Both the position numbers and the translations under genes were made by a program. Below the pieces are notes generated by a model, which saw nothing but the letters and a program-made list of their open reading frames with translations, made no database searches and was not told the DNA's origin. A stretch of 64,000 nt of DNA from Bernardetia sp042180575 (lineage in GTDB: Bacteria; Bacteroidota; Bacteroidia; Cytophagales; Bernardetiaceae), in assembly GCF_042180575.1 (NCBI RefSeq), contig NZ_CP170094.1, positions 930,001-994,000 on the forward strand. Reading direction: 5' to 3'. Numbering within the stretch: the stretch's first letter is position 1; each line of letters starts with the position of its first letter. Positions 25,549-35,037 of the stretch are shown one piece after another.

Positions 25549-27669
25549 ATGTTGAGAAAAAATACACAAGTACATCATTTCTCTATTTTATCGTTTTTTA
25601 TTTTCTTTTTAGCTTTTAAGTGCTGCTTTTTTTCTGTGTCTTTTAGTTATGCTCAATCAGAATTATATAGTACCTTAAAAGATAGTTTGAAGAAAAAAAA
25701 AGAAATACCTCAACAAGAAAACAGCAAAAAACAACAGAAGGAAGAAGAAGTAGAAACATTAATAACTAAATTAGAAAAGGCAAAACCTAAGAAAAAAATA
25801 GAGTTATTAATAGAAGTTTCAGAATTTTACAGAACACAACTACGAGATTCTGAAAAAGCCTTAGAATATGCCACCAAAGCAGTAAAACAAGCCACAGAGT
25901 TACGAGATAAAAACCTAATTGCCCAAGCCTCCATACAAGCAGGCGCATTGCACAGGAATAAAGGAGAGTCTGACTTTGCACTTACTTTGCTCCTCAGAGG
26001 TCTTAATGCAGCCGAAGAAATAGGAAATGATTCTTTACAAACTGATGCGTTGCACAAAGTAGCAGTTACGTATCTTTTGATGAGAGATTTCGAACAATCC
26101 TACCAATATGCTGTAAAAGAAGAAAAATTGTGGAGAACATCTGGTTCTGAGTATGGGTTGGCAAGCTCATTAAACCTAAAAGGTCTTAGCCTAATTTACC
26201 TCAAACGTCTGAATGAGGCTATTGAATCATTAGAACAAGGGTTAGTAATTGCTGAAAAATTAGAAAATGACGATTTGATGTACAAGATTTTTTCTAATCT
26301 AGCAGATGCACATCTCAAAAAAGGAGAATTAGGAAAAGCGACTTCTTATATTACCAAAAGTAAAGAAATTACAGAAAGAATAAATGATAATTATGGTAAT
26401 ATCGTCAATATGATAAAACTAGGCGAAATTTATTCTGAAAAAGGAGATTTATCCAAAGCCATCAACATAACAGAAGACGGTGTAGAGTTAGCTCAAAAAT
26501 TTCGTTATGCAGCTCTTGTCAGAAATGGTTATGAGGTACTCCGAGATATTTATTTTAAAGTTGGAAATTATAAAAAAGCCTTCGAAAATCAATCGCTTGC
26601 TGTGGCTATGAATGATAGTCTTTCGAATATTAGTCGTAGGCATCAAGTTTCGAATATGCAAACCTATTATGAATCTGAAAGAAAAGATAGAGAAAATCAA
26701 TTATTGAAAGAAGAAAGTAAAAACAAAAATCTAACTCTCTATCTCATTTCAGCAGTTGCATTAATAGCATTTCTGATAGTCGGGATATTTATTTATAGAA
26801 CGCAAATCAAGAAAAAAACAATTACTAGATTACGCAAACAAAATGATGAAATTCGTTCTGTTTATGAGCAAATATCCAAACAAGCAACTATAATAGATGA
26901 TACAAATAATACAATTACCAAAAGTATTAATTATGCTCGCAGGATTCAAGATGCTATGCAAGTAAACACAACCACTATTTTTGAAGAATTAAAGGATAAT
27001 TTTATTATAGACCGTCCTAGAGATATTGTGAGTGGAGATTGTTATTGGTTCGAACAACGACAAGGAGAATTTTATGTCGCTTTAGCTGATTGTACAGGAC
27101 ACGGCATTCCAGGAGCTTTTATGACAATTCTTTGTAATTCTTTACTCAATGATATTTTTAATTCTCGTAGTGGTGTACGCTCTCCTGCCGAAATTCTTAT
27201 TGAATTACATCGTCGTTTGATTCATCATTTACACAAACAAACAAGTAATGTACAGGATGGAATGGACATTGCAATTTGTCGTATTAATCCGACCGAAAAA
27301 ACACTAACTTATTCAGGAGCAAAACAGCCTTTACTCTATGTAGATAAAGATGGAGAGTTTAATCGTTTCAAGGCTAGTTCGTTGCCTATCGGAGGACATG
27401 AAGTAAGAATAAAAAGAAAGTATGAAGATATTACCATTCATTATCAAGTTGGAGATACACTTTATATTACTTCTGATGGCTTTCAAGACCAATTTGGAGG
27501 AAAAAATGATAAAAAATTTATGAGTAAAAATTTATACCAAATGCTTACTCAAATTCATAAAATGCCTTTAGAAAAGCAAAAAATACACATCGAAAATCAG
27601 TTAGAAACTTGGCAAGCAAATAACAAACAAACTGATGATATAATGATGATTGGAATAAAACTTAACTAA
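25549..27669 (+). CDS. TPR protein with C-terminal SpoIIE-type PP2C phosphatase
   Basis: A 706-residue signalling protein. A hydrophobic N-terminus (SILSFFIFFLAFKCCFFSVSFSYAQ, shown in two parts in the sequence) acts as signal peptide. A basic coiled stretch follows, then about seven TPR motifs (75-360), a coil, a membrane helix (LYLISAVALIAFLIVGIFIY) and a linker with SINYARRIQDAM. The SpoIIE phosphatase domain has RPRDIVSGDCYWF, the acidic centre ADCTGHGIPGAFM, DGMDIAIC and TSDGFQDQFGG. Such phosphatases dephosphorylate a serine in an anti-sigma antagonist or related STAS protein; the target here is unknown. The linker and phosphatase are closely matched in the propeller protein at 37472-40846. 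It stands between CGTAATT-type repeats. Confidence 0.92.
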   Translation: MLRKNTQVHHFSILSFFIFFLAFKCCFFSVSFSYAQSELYSTLKDSLKKKKEIPQQENSKKQQKEEEVETLITKLEKAKPKKKIELLIEVSEFYRTQLRDSEKALEYATKAVKQATELRDKNLIAQASIQAGALHRNKGESDFALTLLLRGLNAAEEIGNDSLQTDALHKVAVTYLLMRDFEQSYQYAVKEEKLWRTSGSEYGLASSLNLKGLSLIYLKRLNEAIESLEQGLVIAEKLENDDLMYKIFSNLADAHLKKGELGKATSYITKSKEITERINDNYGNIVNMIKLGEIYSEKGDLSKAINITEDGVELAQKFRYAALVRNGYEVLRDIYFKVGNYKKAFENQSLAVAMNDSLSNISRRHQVSNMQTYYESERKDRENQLLKEESKNKNLTLYLISAVALIAFLIVGIFIYRTQIKKKTITRLRKQNDEIRSVYEQISKQATIIDDTNNTITKSINYARRIQDAMQVNTTTIFEELKDNFIIDRPRDIVSGDCYWFEQRQGEFYVALADCTGHGIPGAFMTILCNSLLNDIFNSRSGVRSPAEILIELHRRLIHHLHKQTSNVQDGMDIAICRINPTEKTLTYSGAKQPLLYVDKDGEFNRFKASSLPIGGHEVRIKRKYEDITIHYQVGDTLYITSDGFQDQFGGKNDKKFMSKNLYQMLTQIHKMPLEKQKIHIENQLETWQANNKQTDDIMMIGIKLN

Positions 27670-27670
27670 T

Positions 27671-27880
27671 ATTCAATTACGAATTACGAATTAAAAATTA
27701 CGGAATAAACTAGGTTCATCTCATCTTGTCGCTTTTTAAAAACACAAAAAATACTGTTGTTGGTATTTTAGCCTAGCGACAGCAAAGATATAATACAGTA
27801 CGACATTTTGAGATACACCCAAATAAACTAATATCTAGGTAATTAAATATATCGTAATTCGTAATTTTTAATTCGTAATT
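27671..27880. repeat. CGTAATT-type repeats flanking a copy of the 30-bp palindromic unit
   Basis: 27673-27705 contains AATTACGAATTACGAATT and 27851-27880 contains its inverted counterpart CGTAATTCGTAATT. Between them at 27754-27788 lies the unit TTGGTATTTTAGCCTAGCGACAGCAA split by position, related to 23059-23091. No gene is present between the phosphatase and the ABC transporter. Confidence 0.6.
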
Positions 27881-27888
27881 AATTTGAT

Positions 27889-29736
27889 ATGAAAGTAATT
27901 TGGCGATTAATGGGCTTTATGCGACCTTTTCGGTCTTTTGTGCCTTTTTATATCTTGACCTCTGTTTTAGCAATTATTTTTGGGGCAATAAACTTCACTT
28001 TACTAGCTCCTCTTCTCAAAATTTTATTTTTAGACGAAACTCCTACACAAATAGCTGTAGCTGCTCCTACTTTTTCGTGGTCATTTGGTTATTTTACTGA
28101 CCTTTTTAATTATAATTTCTCTAAAATTATTGTAGAAGAAGGAAAAATGGAAGCTCTTTATTTTGTCTGTAAAGTATTGGTAGTAACTGTTTTTCTATCT
28201 AATATTTTTCGTTATTTGGCTTTATATATTATCAATAAAGTTAGATTCAGAGCAACGGCACGCCTTCAAAATGCACTTTTTCAAAATGTTCTTTCTCTCA
28301 ATGTGGGCTATTTTTCACAAGAACGAAAAGGAGATTTAATGTCTCGTTTTTCAAATGATGCTAGAGAAGTAGAGTCTTCTGTCTATAATGAATTTAAAGG
28401 TTTGATTCGTGCGCCTCTTACCTTCTTGGTATATTTTGGTTTATTGGTATATTGGTCTTGGAAACTGACGTTGTTTTCTTTTATTTTCTTACCTATTTCA
28501 GGTGGAATTATTGCCCTTATTTCTCGCAAACTTCGCAAAAGTAGCGACATTTCACAAACAACATTAGGAAATATTTTGTCAATGTTAGACGAGCTTTTAT
28601 CAGGTGTTAAGATTGTAAGTGCCTTTAATGCTCAAAATTTTATTCTTTCAAGATTCAAAAAACTCAATGAACGTTATCGCATTTCCAAAACATCTTATGA
28701 TAATAAAAGAGATATAGCTGCTCCTTTATCTGAGTTTTTAGGAATCATTACTATTGCTGTCATTTTATTGTATGGTGGAAATATGGTCTTGACAGGGCAA
28801 TTAACTGCCGAAATTTTTATTGCTTATATTGCTGTTTTTTCTCAAATTATTCCTCCTATAAAAGAGGGTTCTACACTTGTTACAAACATGCAACGTGGAA
28901 TTATTTCTGGAAAACGAGTTTTTGAAGTATTAGATATTCAAACCTCTATCAGCGACCTTCCCAATGCAAAAGAATTAAAACAATTTTCAGATAAAATCGA
29001 AATCAAAGACCTTCATTTTTCGTATAAAATTAGTAAAGAAGAAGAGGGAGTTATAGAGAAAAAAGTATTGGATGGAATCAATCTGACCATAAAAAAAGGC
29101 GAAATCGTAGCTTTGGTAGGGATGTCTGGAGGAGGAAAATCTACACTTGCTGATTTGGTGGCTCGTTTTTATGACCCACAGCAAGGAGATATTTTGTTAG
29201 ATAATCATTCTTTGAAAGAATACAAACTTCATTCTTTGCGTTCTCAAATGGGAATTGTTACACAAGAAGCAATTTTATTTAATGATACAATTTTTAATAA
29301 TATTGCCTTTGGAATAGACACAGCTACACAAAAAGACGTAGAAAAAGCTGCCCAAATTGCCAATGCTCACGAATTTATTATCAAGACAGAAGAAGGTTAT
29401 CAAACAAATATAGGCGACCGAGGAAGCAAACTTTCAGGAGGACAACGCCAACGCATCAGTATTGCAAGAGCTGTTTTGAAAAACCCTGCCATTTTGATTT
29501 TAGATGAAGCAACTTCTGCCTTAGACTCTGAATCCGAACAATTAGTACAAGAAGCTCTCTATAAATTAATGGAAGGAAGAACAACATTAGTAATTGCACA
29601 CCGTTTGAGTACCATCCAGCATGCTGATAAAATTATAGTGGTTAATGATGGAAAAATAATTGAAACAGGAACACATCACACTCTTATTGAAGAACAAGGC
29701 GCATATTCAAAACTTGTTGAGATGCAGATGATGTGA
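27889..29736 (+). CDS. MsbA-like ABC exporter (fused membrane and ATPase domains)
   Basis: A half-transporter of 615 residues that works as a homodimer in the inner membrane. Six transmembrane helices lie between about 20 and 330, with the coupling-helix region SQERKGDLMSRFSNDAREVE typical of lipid and drug exporters. The ATPase domain has Walker A GMSGGGKST, Q-loop TQEAILFND, signature LSGGQRQRISIARA, Walker B ILILDEATSALD and the H-loop IAHRLSTI. A flipping role for lipid A core or another lipid is the usual inference for this subfamily. No partner subunit is adjacent. The 5' side carries a CGTAATT-type repeat. Confidence 0.93.
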   Translation: MKVIWRLMGFMRPFRSFVPFYILTSVLAIIFGAINFTLLAPLLKILFLDETPTQIAVAAPTFSWSFGYFTDLFNYNFSKIIVEEGKMEALYFVCKVLVVTVFLSNIFRYLALYIINKVRFRATARLQNALFQNVLSLNVGYFSQERKGDLMSRFSNDAREVESSVYNEFKGLIRAPLTFLVYFGLLVYWSWKLTLFSFIFLPISGGIIALISRKLRKSSDISQTTLGNILSMLDELLSGVKIVSAFNAQNFILSRFKKLNERYRISKTSYDNKRDIAAPLSEFLGIITIAVILLYGGNMVLTGQLTAEIFIAYIAVFSQIIPPIKEGSTLVTNMQRGIISGKRVFEVLDIQTSISDLPNAKELKQFSDKIEIKDLHFSYKISKEEEGVIEKKVLDGINLTIKKGEIVALVGMSGGGKSTLADLVARFYDPQQGDILLDNHSLKEYKLHSLRSQMGIVTQEAILFNDTIFNNIAFGIDTATQKDVEKAAQIANAHEFIIKTEEGYQTNIGDRGSKLSGGQRQRISIARAVLKNPAILILDEATSALDSESEQLVQEALYKLMEGRTTLVIAHRLSTIQHADKIIVVNDGKIIETGTHHTLIEEQGAYSKLVEMQMM

Positions 29737-29948
29737 AAAGGTGGCTAATATTTTTATTTCAAACAATTTATTTTATGAAAATTTACAGAAAACCTCTAAA
29801 ATCATCAACTACTTAAATTTTAACCCTCTCTTCTTATCTTAGTATTTTGTATTCATGTATTATGAAATTACTTTATAGATTGAAAAATTTGCTTTTTGAA
29901 TTGTTTTATTTAAATTATAATCTTATTTTACAATAACAAAATTTAGAA

Positions 29949-32900
29949 ATGATTTTAGAGAAGTATCAACTTAAACCTAAGGAAGAAGTTCAACATAGAG
30001 GTTATTCATCAACTGCTAAAATAATAGATGAAGATGGATGTGTTTATTTTGCAAAATGGATAAGGGGAATTAAAAAAGATTCTCAACAAAGCAAAATCCT
30101 CTTTGATAAATTGCGTCGTCTTAAAAAAGCAGTTCATTCTTCTCTACCAAAAATCATTGATTACAAATGGGAAGAAACACAAAGTGCATACTGCATTATA
30201 TTTGAAAACAAAGAAACATATTCTTTAGAGGAGGTTGTTTTAAATTTTACACCTGATCTAACTCATTTTCTAAAAGGAATAGAACAAATAGTAAAATGTC
30301 TACAACAATTACAAACAAAAGATAGGCTTGCTCACGGAGATATTACTCCAGCAAATATATTAGTTGATGAAAATTTTGATTTTTATTTGATTGATTTTGG
30401 TATTGCTGATATTTCAGTATCGCTAAGTCAATCACAAGAATTAGAAATTTTTGCAAAAGAGTTTGCTGCACCCGAAAAATGGAACAGAAATATTCCACAG
30501 GGTTTTCCTTACCAATCTGATATTTATTCTATTGGAAAAGTTATTGAATGGTGTTTTTTGGAAAGTGAAATTAATGAATTTGAAGAAATTAAAAATCTAA
30601 TAGATATATGTTGTGAGCAATTACCAGAAAAAAGGGTAAGCTATATTTCTCTTTTGGAAAAACTAGCAAAAATTACAAGTGAAATTTCTTTTAATGAAGA
30701 GAATACTGTCTATGTATTTTCAAGGAAAACATTAAAATCAGAAATAATTGATGACTTAAATAGTTCAGATTTTAAACCAAAGTTTGATATTCGTCCAAAT
30801 GAAGGAAATAATGTTCTATTGGATATCGTAACAAATAGTTTTATAATTCATTGTCTGTGGATTATTTCTGAAAATAAATTGTTGATTCGGAATGACTCTC
30901 ACAAAGTTGAAGAGGAAAGTAGATATGATACAATATGCAAATTTGGAATAGAATTAAATTTACCAATCGCATTTACATCAGAAGATGCGTATCAAAAACA
31001 TTTTAACCTAACTCCTTTTTTTAAGAAAATTCAGAAAGAAAAACAACAGGAAATTAGTTACAAAAAAGGTAAAAAAGAAACAAACAGAGAACTAAAATTT
31101 TTCAAAAAATTAATAGAAAAAGAACTACAAGTTTTAGAAAAAAATTCACTAAGATTACGTTTTGACCACTTTGAGAAAAAAGGAGATTATGAAATTTCAT
31201 TCAAAATTCAAGAAAACAGTAAATACAGTAGTGATGGCTTTATTCGCTCGCATATTGACAAAGCAGAACCACCCAATGTAGAAGAATTTGAATTTATTGT
31301 AAGTCAAACTGCTGATAAAAAACAAATGAAAGATCCTTTGAAATTTTCAGGAGTAGCTTATGACTTTGATCCAAAAACAAGAACTCTAAAATTTAAAGAT
31401 TGTGATCATTTAGATTTTAATAAAATTCCTAGAAATGGATATATTTTTGAAAATATCAGTAAACAAGAACAGGAAAAGAAAAGGCAACAAAAGGCAATAC
31501 GAAAAGTAGAATGTAATGATGTTCAGAATAGAGATTTAATACATTATATTTTCAATCCTACAAGTTTGAAAGGTAAGTATCTTGAGTTTAAAGAGCTAAA
31601 AAAGATTTATCAAACTGATGAAAAAGGAAAAGAACTTGAGTATAGTGATAATCAACAGAGAGCTATATTCAATGCTATTAATAGAGAACCTCTGACAATT
31701 ATTCAAGGTCCACCAGGGACAGGTAAAACTACTGTAATCACCGAAATTGTTTTTCAGATTCTGAATACTAATCCTGATGCTAAAATATTAATCACTTCAC
31801 AAACAAATGATGCTGTTGATAACGTATTGGATAATCTTTTAAAAAAAGATATTCCGATTGTTCGATTGAGTGGTATAAAACAACCAAAAAAAAGTTTACA
31901 AAAACATACTTTAGAAAAAAAAATTGAAGGCTGGGAACAAGAAGTTAAGAAAAAAGTCAAAAAGAATTGGAGATTATACGAACAAAACTTTAAGAAAGAA
32001 ATAGAAGACGAAAATCCGATTATACAGCAAATTTTTGAAACTTTATCATCTGATAAAAAATGGGTAATAAAAAAGCGAAATATTGAAAAAGTGTTGAGTT
32101 TTTTCCAAAACTTAAAAGACTTAGAAAAATCTTTAGATTCTCAAACAGAATTTATAACATCAATCAATAGTTTTGTAAAAGTAAATTTTGAAGAATATTT
32201 TTTAAAGCAAGAAATATATAATGATTGGTTGGCTACCATAAGTTCATTAGGTGAAAATAGTAATATTAATCAAAAACTAATAGATAGTATTAGAGTAATT
32301 GGCGCAACGACAAATCATATCGCATCAAAAAAATATGCTAAATTTGGTTTTGAGTTTGATTATGTAATAATGGACGAAAGTGGAAAAGCAAACACAGCAG
32401 AAGCATTAATTCCAATAGTTTTGGCTGATAAATTAGTTCTTGTTGGCGATCATAGGCAATTACGACCTATGCTAACTTCAAATAGAGAAGTTGAAAAGTG
32501 GTTAAGACAAGAGTTTAAAAATGAAGTAGATGAATTTGATAGTTGGGACGATTATTTTAATAGACCTAGTTTATTTGAGCAAGTAATAAAAAGAATTGAT
32601 GACGATTATAAAAGTCAGTTAGAAGTATGTAGAAGAAGTTCGAAAGAACAAGTTTTACTGACTTCAAAATGCTTTTATGAACCTTTTGGAGATCAAGCAA
32701 TAAAGCCATTTGACAGACCACAAGAAAAAGAACATAATCTTGATTTGAAAGTAGATAGCTCTATCATTTTCTTTGACATAGGTAATTCTTACAGAAGTGA
32801 AACTGACGGAAATGGTTCATCAAAAAACAAGCAAAGTGCCGAGCTAATTCCAAAACTCCTAAAGCGTTTGGATTCTTTTGATAAAGTAAAAGACTATTCT

Positions 32901-33293
32901 ATTGGCGTAATAACAGGTTATTCTGCTCAAGTAAAAGAAATAAAAAAAGTTTTTAGAAAGGAGATTGACTACAAAAAACTAAGAAATATTAAGGAAAATA
33001 ATGTAGTAATATCTGTTGTAGATAGGTTTCAAGGTTTGGAAAAAGATATTATTATTTTTGATTTAGTAAGGAGCAATCAACATTCCTTAGGTTTTCTAGC
33101 AAATGCAAATCGTATAAATGTTGCTTTATCAAGACAAAAAAAGCTACTTATAATTATTGGAAATTTGGATAGTATTCTGAATGCTAAATCACCAAAAGGA
33201 CGAGAAAACAAAAATCAAAAACCAGCTTTACAACATTATTTAAAAGAATTGAAAAAAGATTGGATAGTCAAAAACATAGAACAACTATTTTAA
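29949..33293 (+). CDS. Protein kinase-SF1 helicase fusion (Mokosh type I MkoA-like)
   Basis: A 1114-residue cytosolic fusion. Residues 10-260 form a Ser/Thr kinase domain with the VAIK-type lysine K36 (FAKW), catalytic loop HGDITPANIL (H129, D131, N136; non-RD because HGD replaces HRD), DFG at 149-151 and an APE motif (FAAPEKW). A middle region without recognised domain (260-560) is rich in Lys and Glu. The SF1 helicase of the Upf1/DNA2-like group follows: Walker A GPPGTGKTT near 587, motif Ia, Walker B VIMDESGKA near 806, motif III LVGDHRQLRPM, motif V VVDRFQGLEKDII and motif VI NRINVALSRQKKL. The nuclease gene starts on the last base of the stop codon (TAATG). Kinase plus COG1112-type helicase together with a PLD nuclease is what I recall for the anti-phage system Mokosh type I. 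Domain calls are firm; the defence role is inferred. Confidence 0.85.
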   Translation: MILEKYQLKPKEEVQHRGYSSTAKIIDEDGCVYFAKWIRGIKKDSQQSKILFDKLRRLKKAVHSSLPKIIDYKWEETQSAYCIIFENKETYSLEEVVLNFTPDLTHFLKGIEQIVKCLQQLQTKDRLAHGDITPANILVDENFDFYLIDFGIADISVSLSQSQELEIFAKEFAAPEKWNRNIPQGFPYQSDIYSIGKVIEWCFLESEINEFEEIKNLIDICCEQLPEKRVSYISLLEKLAKITSEISFNEENTVYVFSRKTLKSEIIDDLNSSDFKPKFDIRPNEGNNVLLDIVTNSFIIHCLWIISENKLLIRNDSHKVEEESRYDTICKFGIELNLPIAFTSEDAYQKHFNLTPFFKKIQKEKQQEISYKKGKKETNRELKFFKKLIEKELQVLEKNSLRLRFDHFEKKGDYEISFKIQENSKYSSDGFIRSHIDKAEPPNVEEFEFIVSQTADKKQMKDPLKFSGVAYDFDPKTRTLKFKDCDHLDFNKIPRNGYIFENISKQEQEKKRQQKAIRKVECNDVQNRDLIHYIFNPTSLKGKYLEFKELKKIYQTDEKGKELEYSDNQQRAIFNAINREPLTIIQGPPGTGKTTVITEIVFQILNTNPDAKILITSQTNDAVDNVLDNLLKKDIPIVRLSGIKQPKKSLQKHTLEKKIEGWEQEVKKKVKKNWRLYEQNFKKEIEDENPIIQQIFETLSSDKKWVIKKRNIEKVLSFFQNLKDLEKSLDSQTEFITSINSFVKVNFEEYFLKQEIYNDWLATISSLGENSNINQKLIDSIRVIGATTNHIASKKYAKFGFEFDYVIMDESGKANTAEALIPIVLADKLVLVGDHRQLRPMLTSNREVEKWLRQEFKNEVDEFDSWDDYFNRPSLFEQVIKRIDDDYKSQLEVCRRSSKEQVLLTSKCFYEPFGDQAIKPFDRPQEKEHNLDLKVDSSIIFFDIGNSYRSETDGNGSSKNKQSAELIPKLLKRLDSFDKVKDYSIGVITGYSAQVKEIKKVFRKEIDYKKLRNIKENNVVISVVDRFQGLEKDIIIFDLVRSNQHSLGFLANANRINVALSRQKKLLIIIGNLDSILNAKSPKGRENKNQKPALQHYLKELKKDWIVKNIEQLF

Positions 33294-34681
33294 TGGAAAT
33301 ACAACAAATTCATACTAAACTAAATAAGCAATGTCCAAGTAATTTCAGAATTAATGAAATTATACCTTTTGCTTATCCATACAGACGTGTAAGAATAAAA
33401 GTTATAGTAAATAAATCGCCTGAAGAGTCAATTCAACAAGTGTACTCGGTTTTTTTAAGGACAATAAAAGCAGGTTATAATAAAGAAGAACAAATAATCA
33501 GCTTTTTAGGTCTAAGTAAAGATGACTTTATTTTAAGAGAACTCTATTTTCTACGTGAAAGAGGATTTCTTGATTTTGCATCAGGTACTTGGCTAATTAC
33601 AGAACAAGGCGAAGAATTTATTAAGGACAACAGTATTTTAAAAATTCTTGAAGAAGAAGAGTTTGAGTTCTTAATTGATGGTATAACAGATGAGGTATTA
33701 GTAAAGAATTTCAAAACGTATGAATATAAAGTAGAAAGCAACATAAAAAAACTGGCTTCGGAAATTAATTATTCTAATAGAGATATTAGATTATTGGATA
33801 ATAGAAATGAACAACTTGCTGATATTTACAAGAGTGAAAATCAAGGAAAAGCCTATTTAGTCGATTATGATAAGTCAGATATTCAATTTGATAGTGAAGA
33901 TAAAGAATTTAAAGAATTTTATTTTATAGAATACACACCAACAAAAGAAAAGGAAAATGAACTAGAGCCTTATATCGAAATTAGAAATATAGATAAGGAC
34001 TTTTCAAAAGAAAAACGACTAACAAAAATTCTTAGTAGTAGATATTCAGAGTTAATTAAAAAACTATCCGATTCTGAAAGAACAAGTATTATTCAATTAC
34101 AAGAAGAGGAAAATATAGAAGTTTTAAAAGAGTTTAAACCAATTCAGACAGAAAAAAAAATAACAGAAACTCAAACTCTTTCAGTTTGGGAAACACAAGA
34201 GAAGTTTGAAGAAGCAATAAAAACTGCTACATCAAAACTATTGATAGAAAGTCCTTGGATTAAACAAGCAACTTCAAACTATGTTAATAGCATTGAAAAA
34301 GCACTAAAAAGAAATGTAAAAATCATTATTTTTTACGGAATTGAAAACAATGACAACCACGACATCAGAGTAATTGAAAAATTAAGGGATTTAGAAAAAA
34401 AGTATGAAACCAATTTTTATTTAGTACACTTACCTACTCATTTTGAAAAAAAACGAAATCCCAAAATGACAGGCACTCATAGAAAGCTAGTTGTAAAAGA
34501 TAATCATTATTTTATTCAAGGAAGTTTTAATTTTCTGTCCTTCAATAAAGAAAAAGGAGATAAAATTGCAAATGAAGAAAGTATATTAATCTCTAAAGAT
34601 GTGCAAAGCAAATGGGAAAGCGTTTTAAAAGAATACCAGATAAATAGAAAAATAGCAGCGTTATTTTGCTGTGATTTATGA
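33293..34681 (+). CDS. PLD-family nuclease with N-terminal regulatory region (Mokosh MkoB-like)
   Basis: A 462-residue protein beginning at the ATG that overlaps the helicase stop (TAATG), which implies translational coupling. An upstream in-frame ATG at 33260 lies inside the helicase gene and is less likely. The N-terminal ~130 residues hold a winged-helix-like segment (EEQIISFLGLSKDDFILRELYFLRERGFLD region) and an ITEQGEEFI tail. The C-terminal 130 residues are a phospholipase D fold: IESPWIKQAT, an extended KIIIFYG strand, and one HKD motif HRKLVVKD (H396, K398, D403) followed by GSFNFLS. A single HKD implies action as a dimer, as in the Nuc/BfiI group. Together with the preceding kinase-helicase it matches the two-gene Mokosh layout. 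A third ORF is coupled through ATGA at its 3' end. Confidence 0.85.
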   Translation: MEIQQIHTKLNKQCPSNFRINEIIPFAYPYRRVRIKVIVNKSPEESIQQVYSVFLRTIKAGYNKEEQIISFLGLSKDDFILRELYFLRERGFLDFASGTWLITEQGEEFIKDNSILKILEEEEFEFLIDGITDEVLVKNFKTYEYKVESNIKKLASEINYSNRDIRLLDNRNEQLADIYKSENQGKAYLVDYDKSDIQFDSEDKEFKEFYFIEYTPTKEKENELEPYIEIRNIDKDFSKEKRLTKILSSRYSELIKKLSDSERTSIIQLQEEENIEVLKEFKPIQTEKKITETQTLSVWETQEKFEEAIKTATSKLLIESPWIKQATSNYVNSIEKALKRNVKIIIFYGIENNDNHDIRVIEKLRDLEKKYETNFYLVHLPTHFEKKRNPKMTGTHRKLVVKDNHYFIQGSFNFLSFNKEKGDKIANEESILISKDVQSKWESVLKEYQINRKIAALFCCDL

Positions 34682-34805
34682 CAACTTTCCATAAAAACTT
34701 TGCAACAGCAAAAGATGCAAAAGGTTGGTTTCATATTAATAAAAATGGAAATGAAATTTATTCAGAACGCTACTTAGAAATCGAACCTTTTTATAATGGA
34801 TTTGC

Positions 34806-34814
34806 ACTTGTTAC
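34806..34814. repeat. Left 9-bp target-site duplication
   Basis: ACTTGTTAC lies immediately left of the miniature element and is repeated exactly at 35029-35037. Confidence 0.85.
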
Positions 34815-35028
34815 TACTGTACCCTACTTTTTTTAAAACACGGAGTTCACAGAGGAACACAGAGAATGAAAATTCATTTTTTAAGAAACAAAACCTTTAT
34901 AATTTAATCATTTTAATAAAAAGTAGCATTTTATAAAGTAATTTTCAGTTGTATTATCCTGTATTTCATCATAAGAATCATATAAATCACTTGCTAATCA
35001 TACTCTACAAAAAAAGTAGGGTACAGTA
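34815..35028. mobile_element. 214-bp MITE-like element with perfect 20-bp terminal inverted repeats
   Basis: The left end, 34815-34834, begins TACTGTACCCTAC and continues with seven T. The right end, 35009-35028, is its exact reverse complement. The element is flanked by identical ACTTGTTAC copies, has no open frame of note, and sits inside a WG-repeat ORF whose frame it breaks. Inside, near 34836-34862, is a CACGGAGTTCACAGAGG-like sequence; the rest is AT-rich. No transposase is present, so it would need one in trans. I cannot assign the family from memory; a 9-bp duplication fits several insertion sequence families. Confidence 0.88.
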
Positions 35029-35037
35029 ACTTGTTAC
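35029..35037. repeat. Right 9-bp target-site duplication
   Basis: ACTTGTTAC immediately follows the right terminal inverted repeat and matches 34806-34814. Confidence 0.85.

Noticed and set aside
33260..33292. Upstream in-frame ATG for the PLD nuclease
   Set aside because: It would overlap the helicase gene by 34 bases; the ATG in TAATG gives standard coupled translation.
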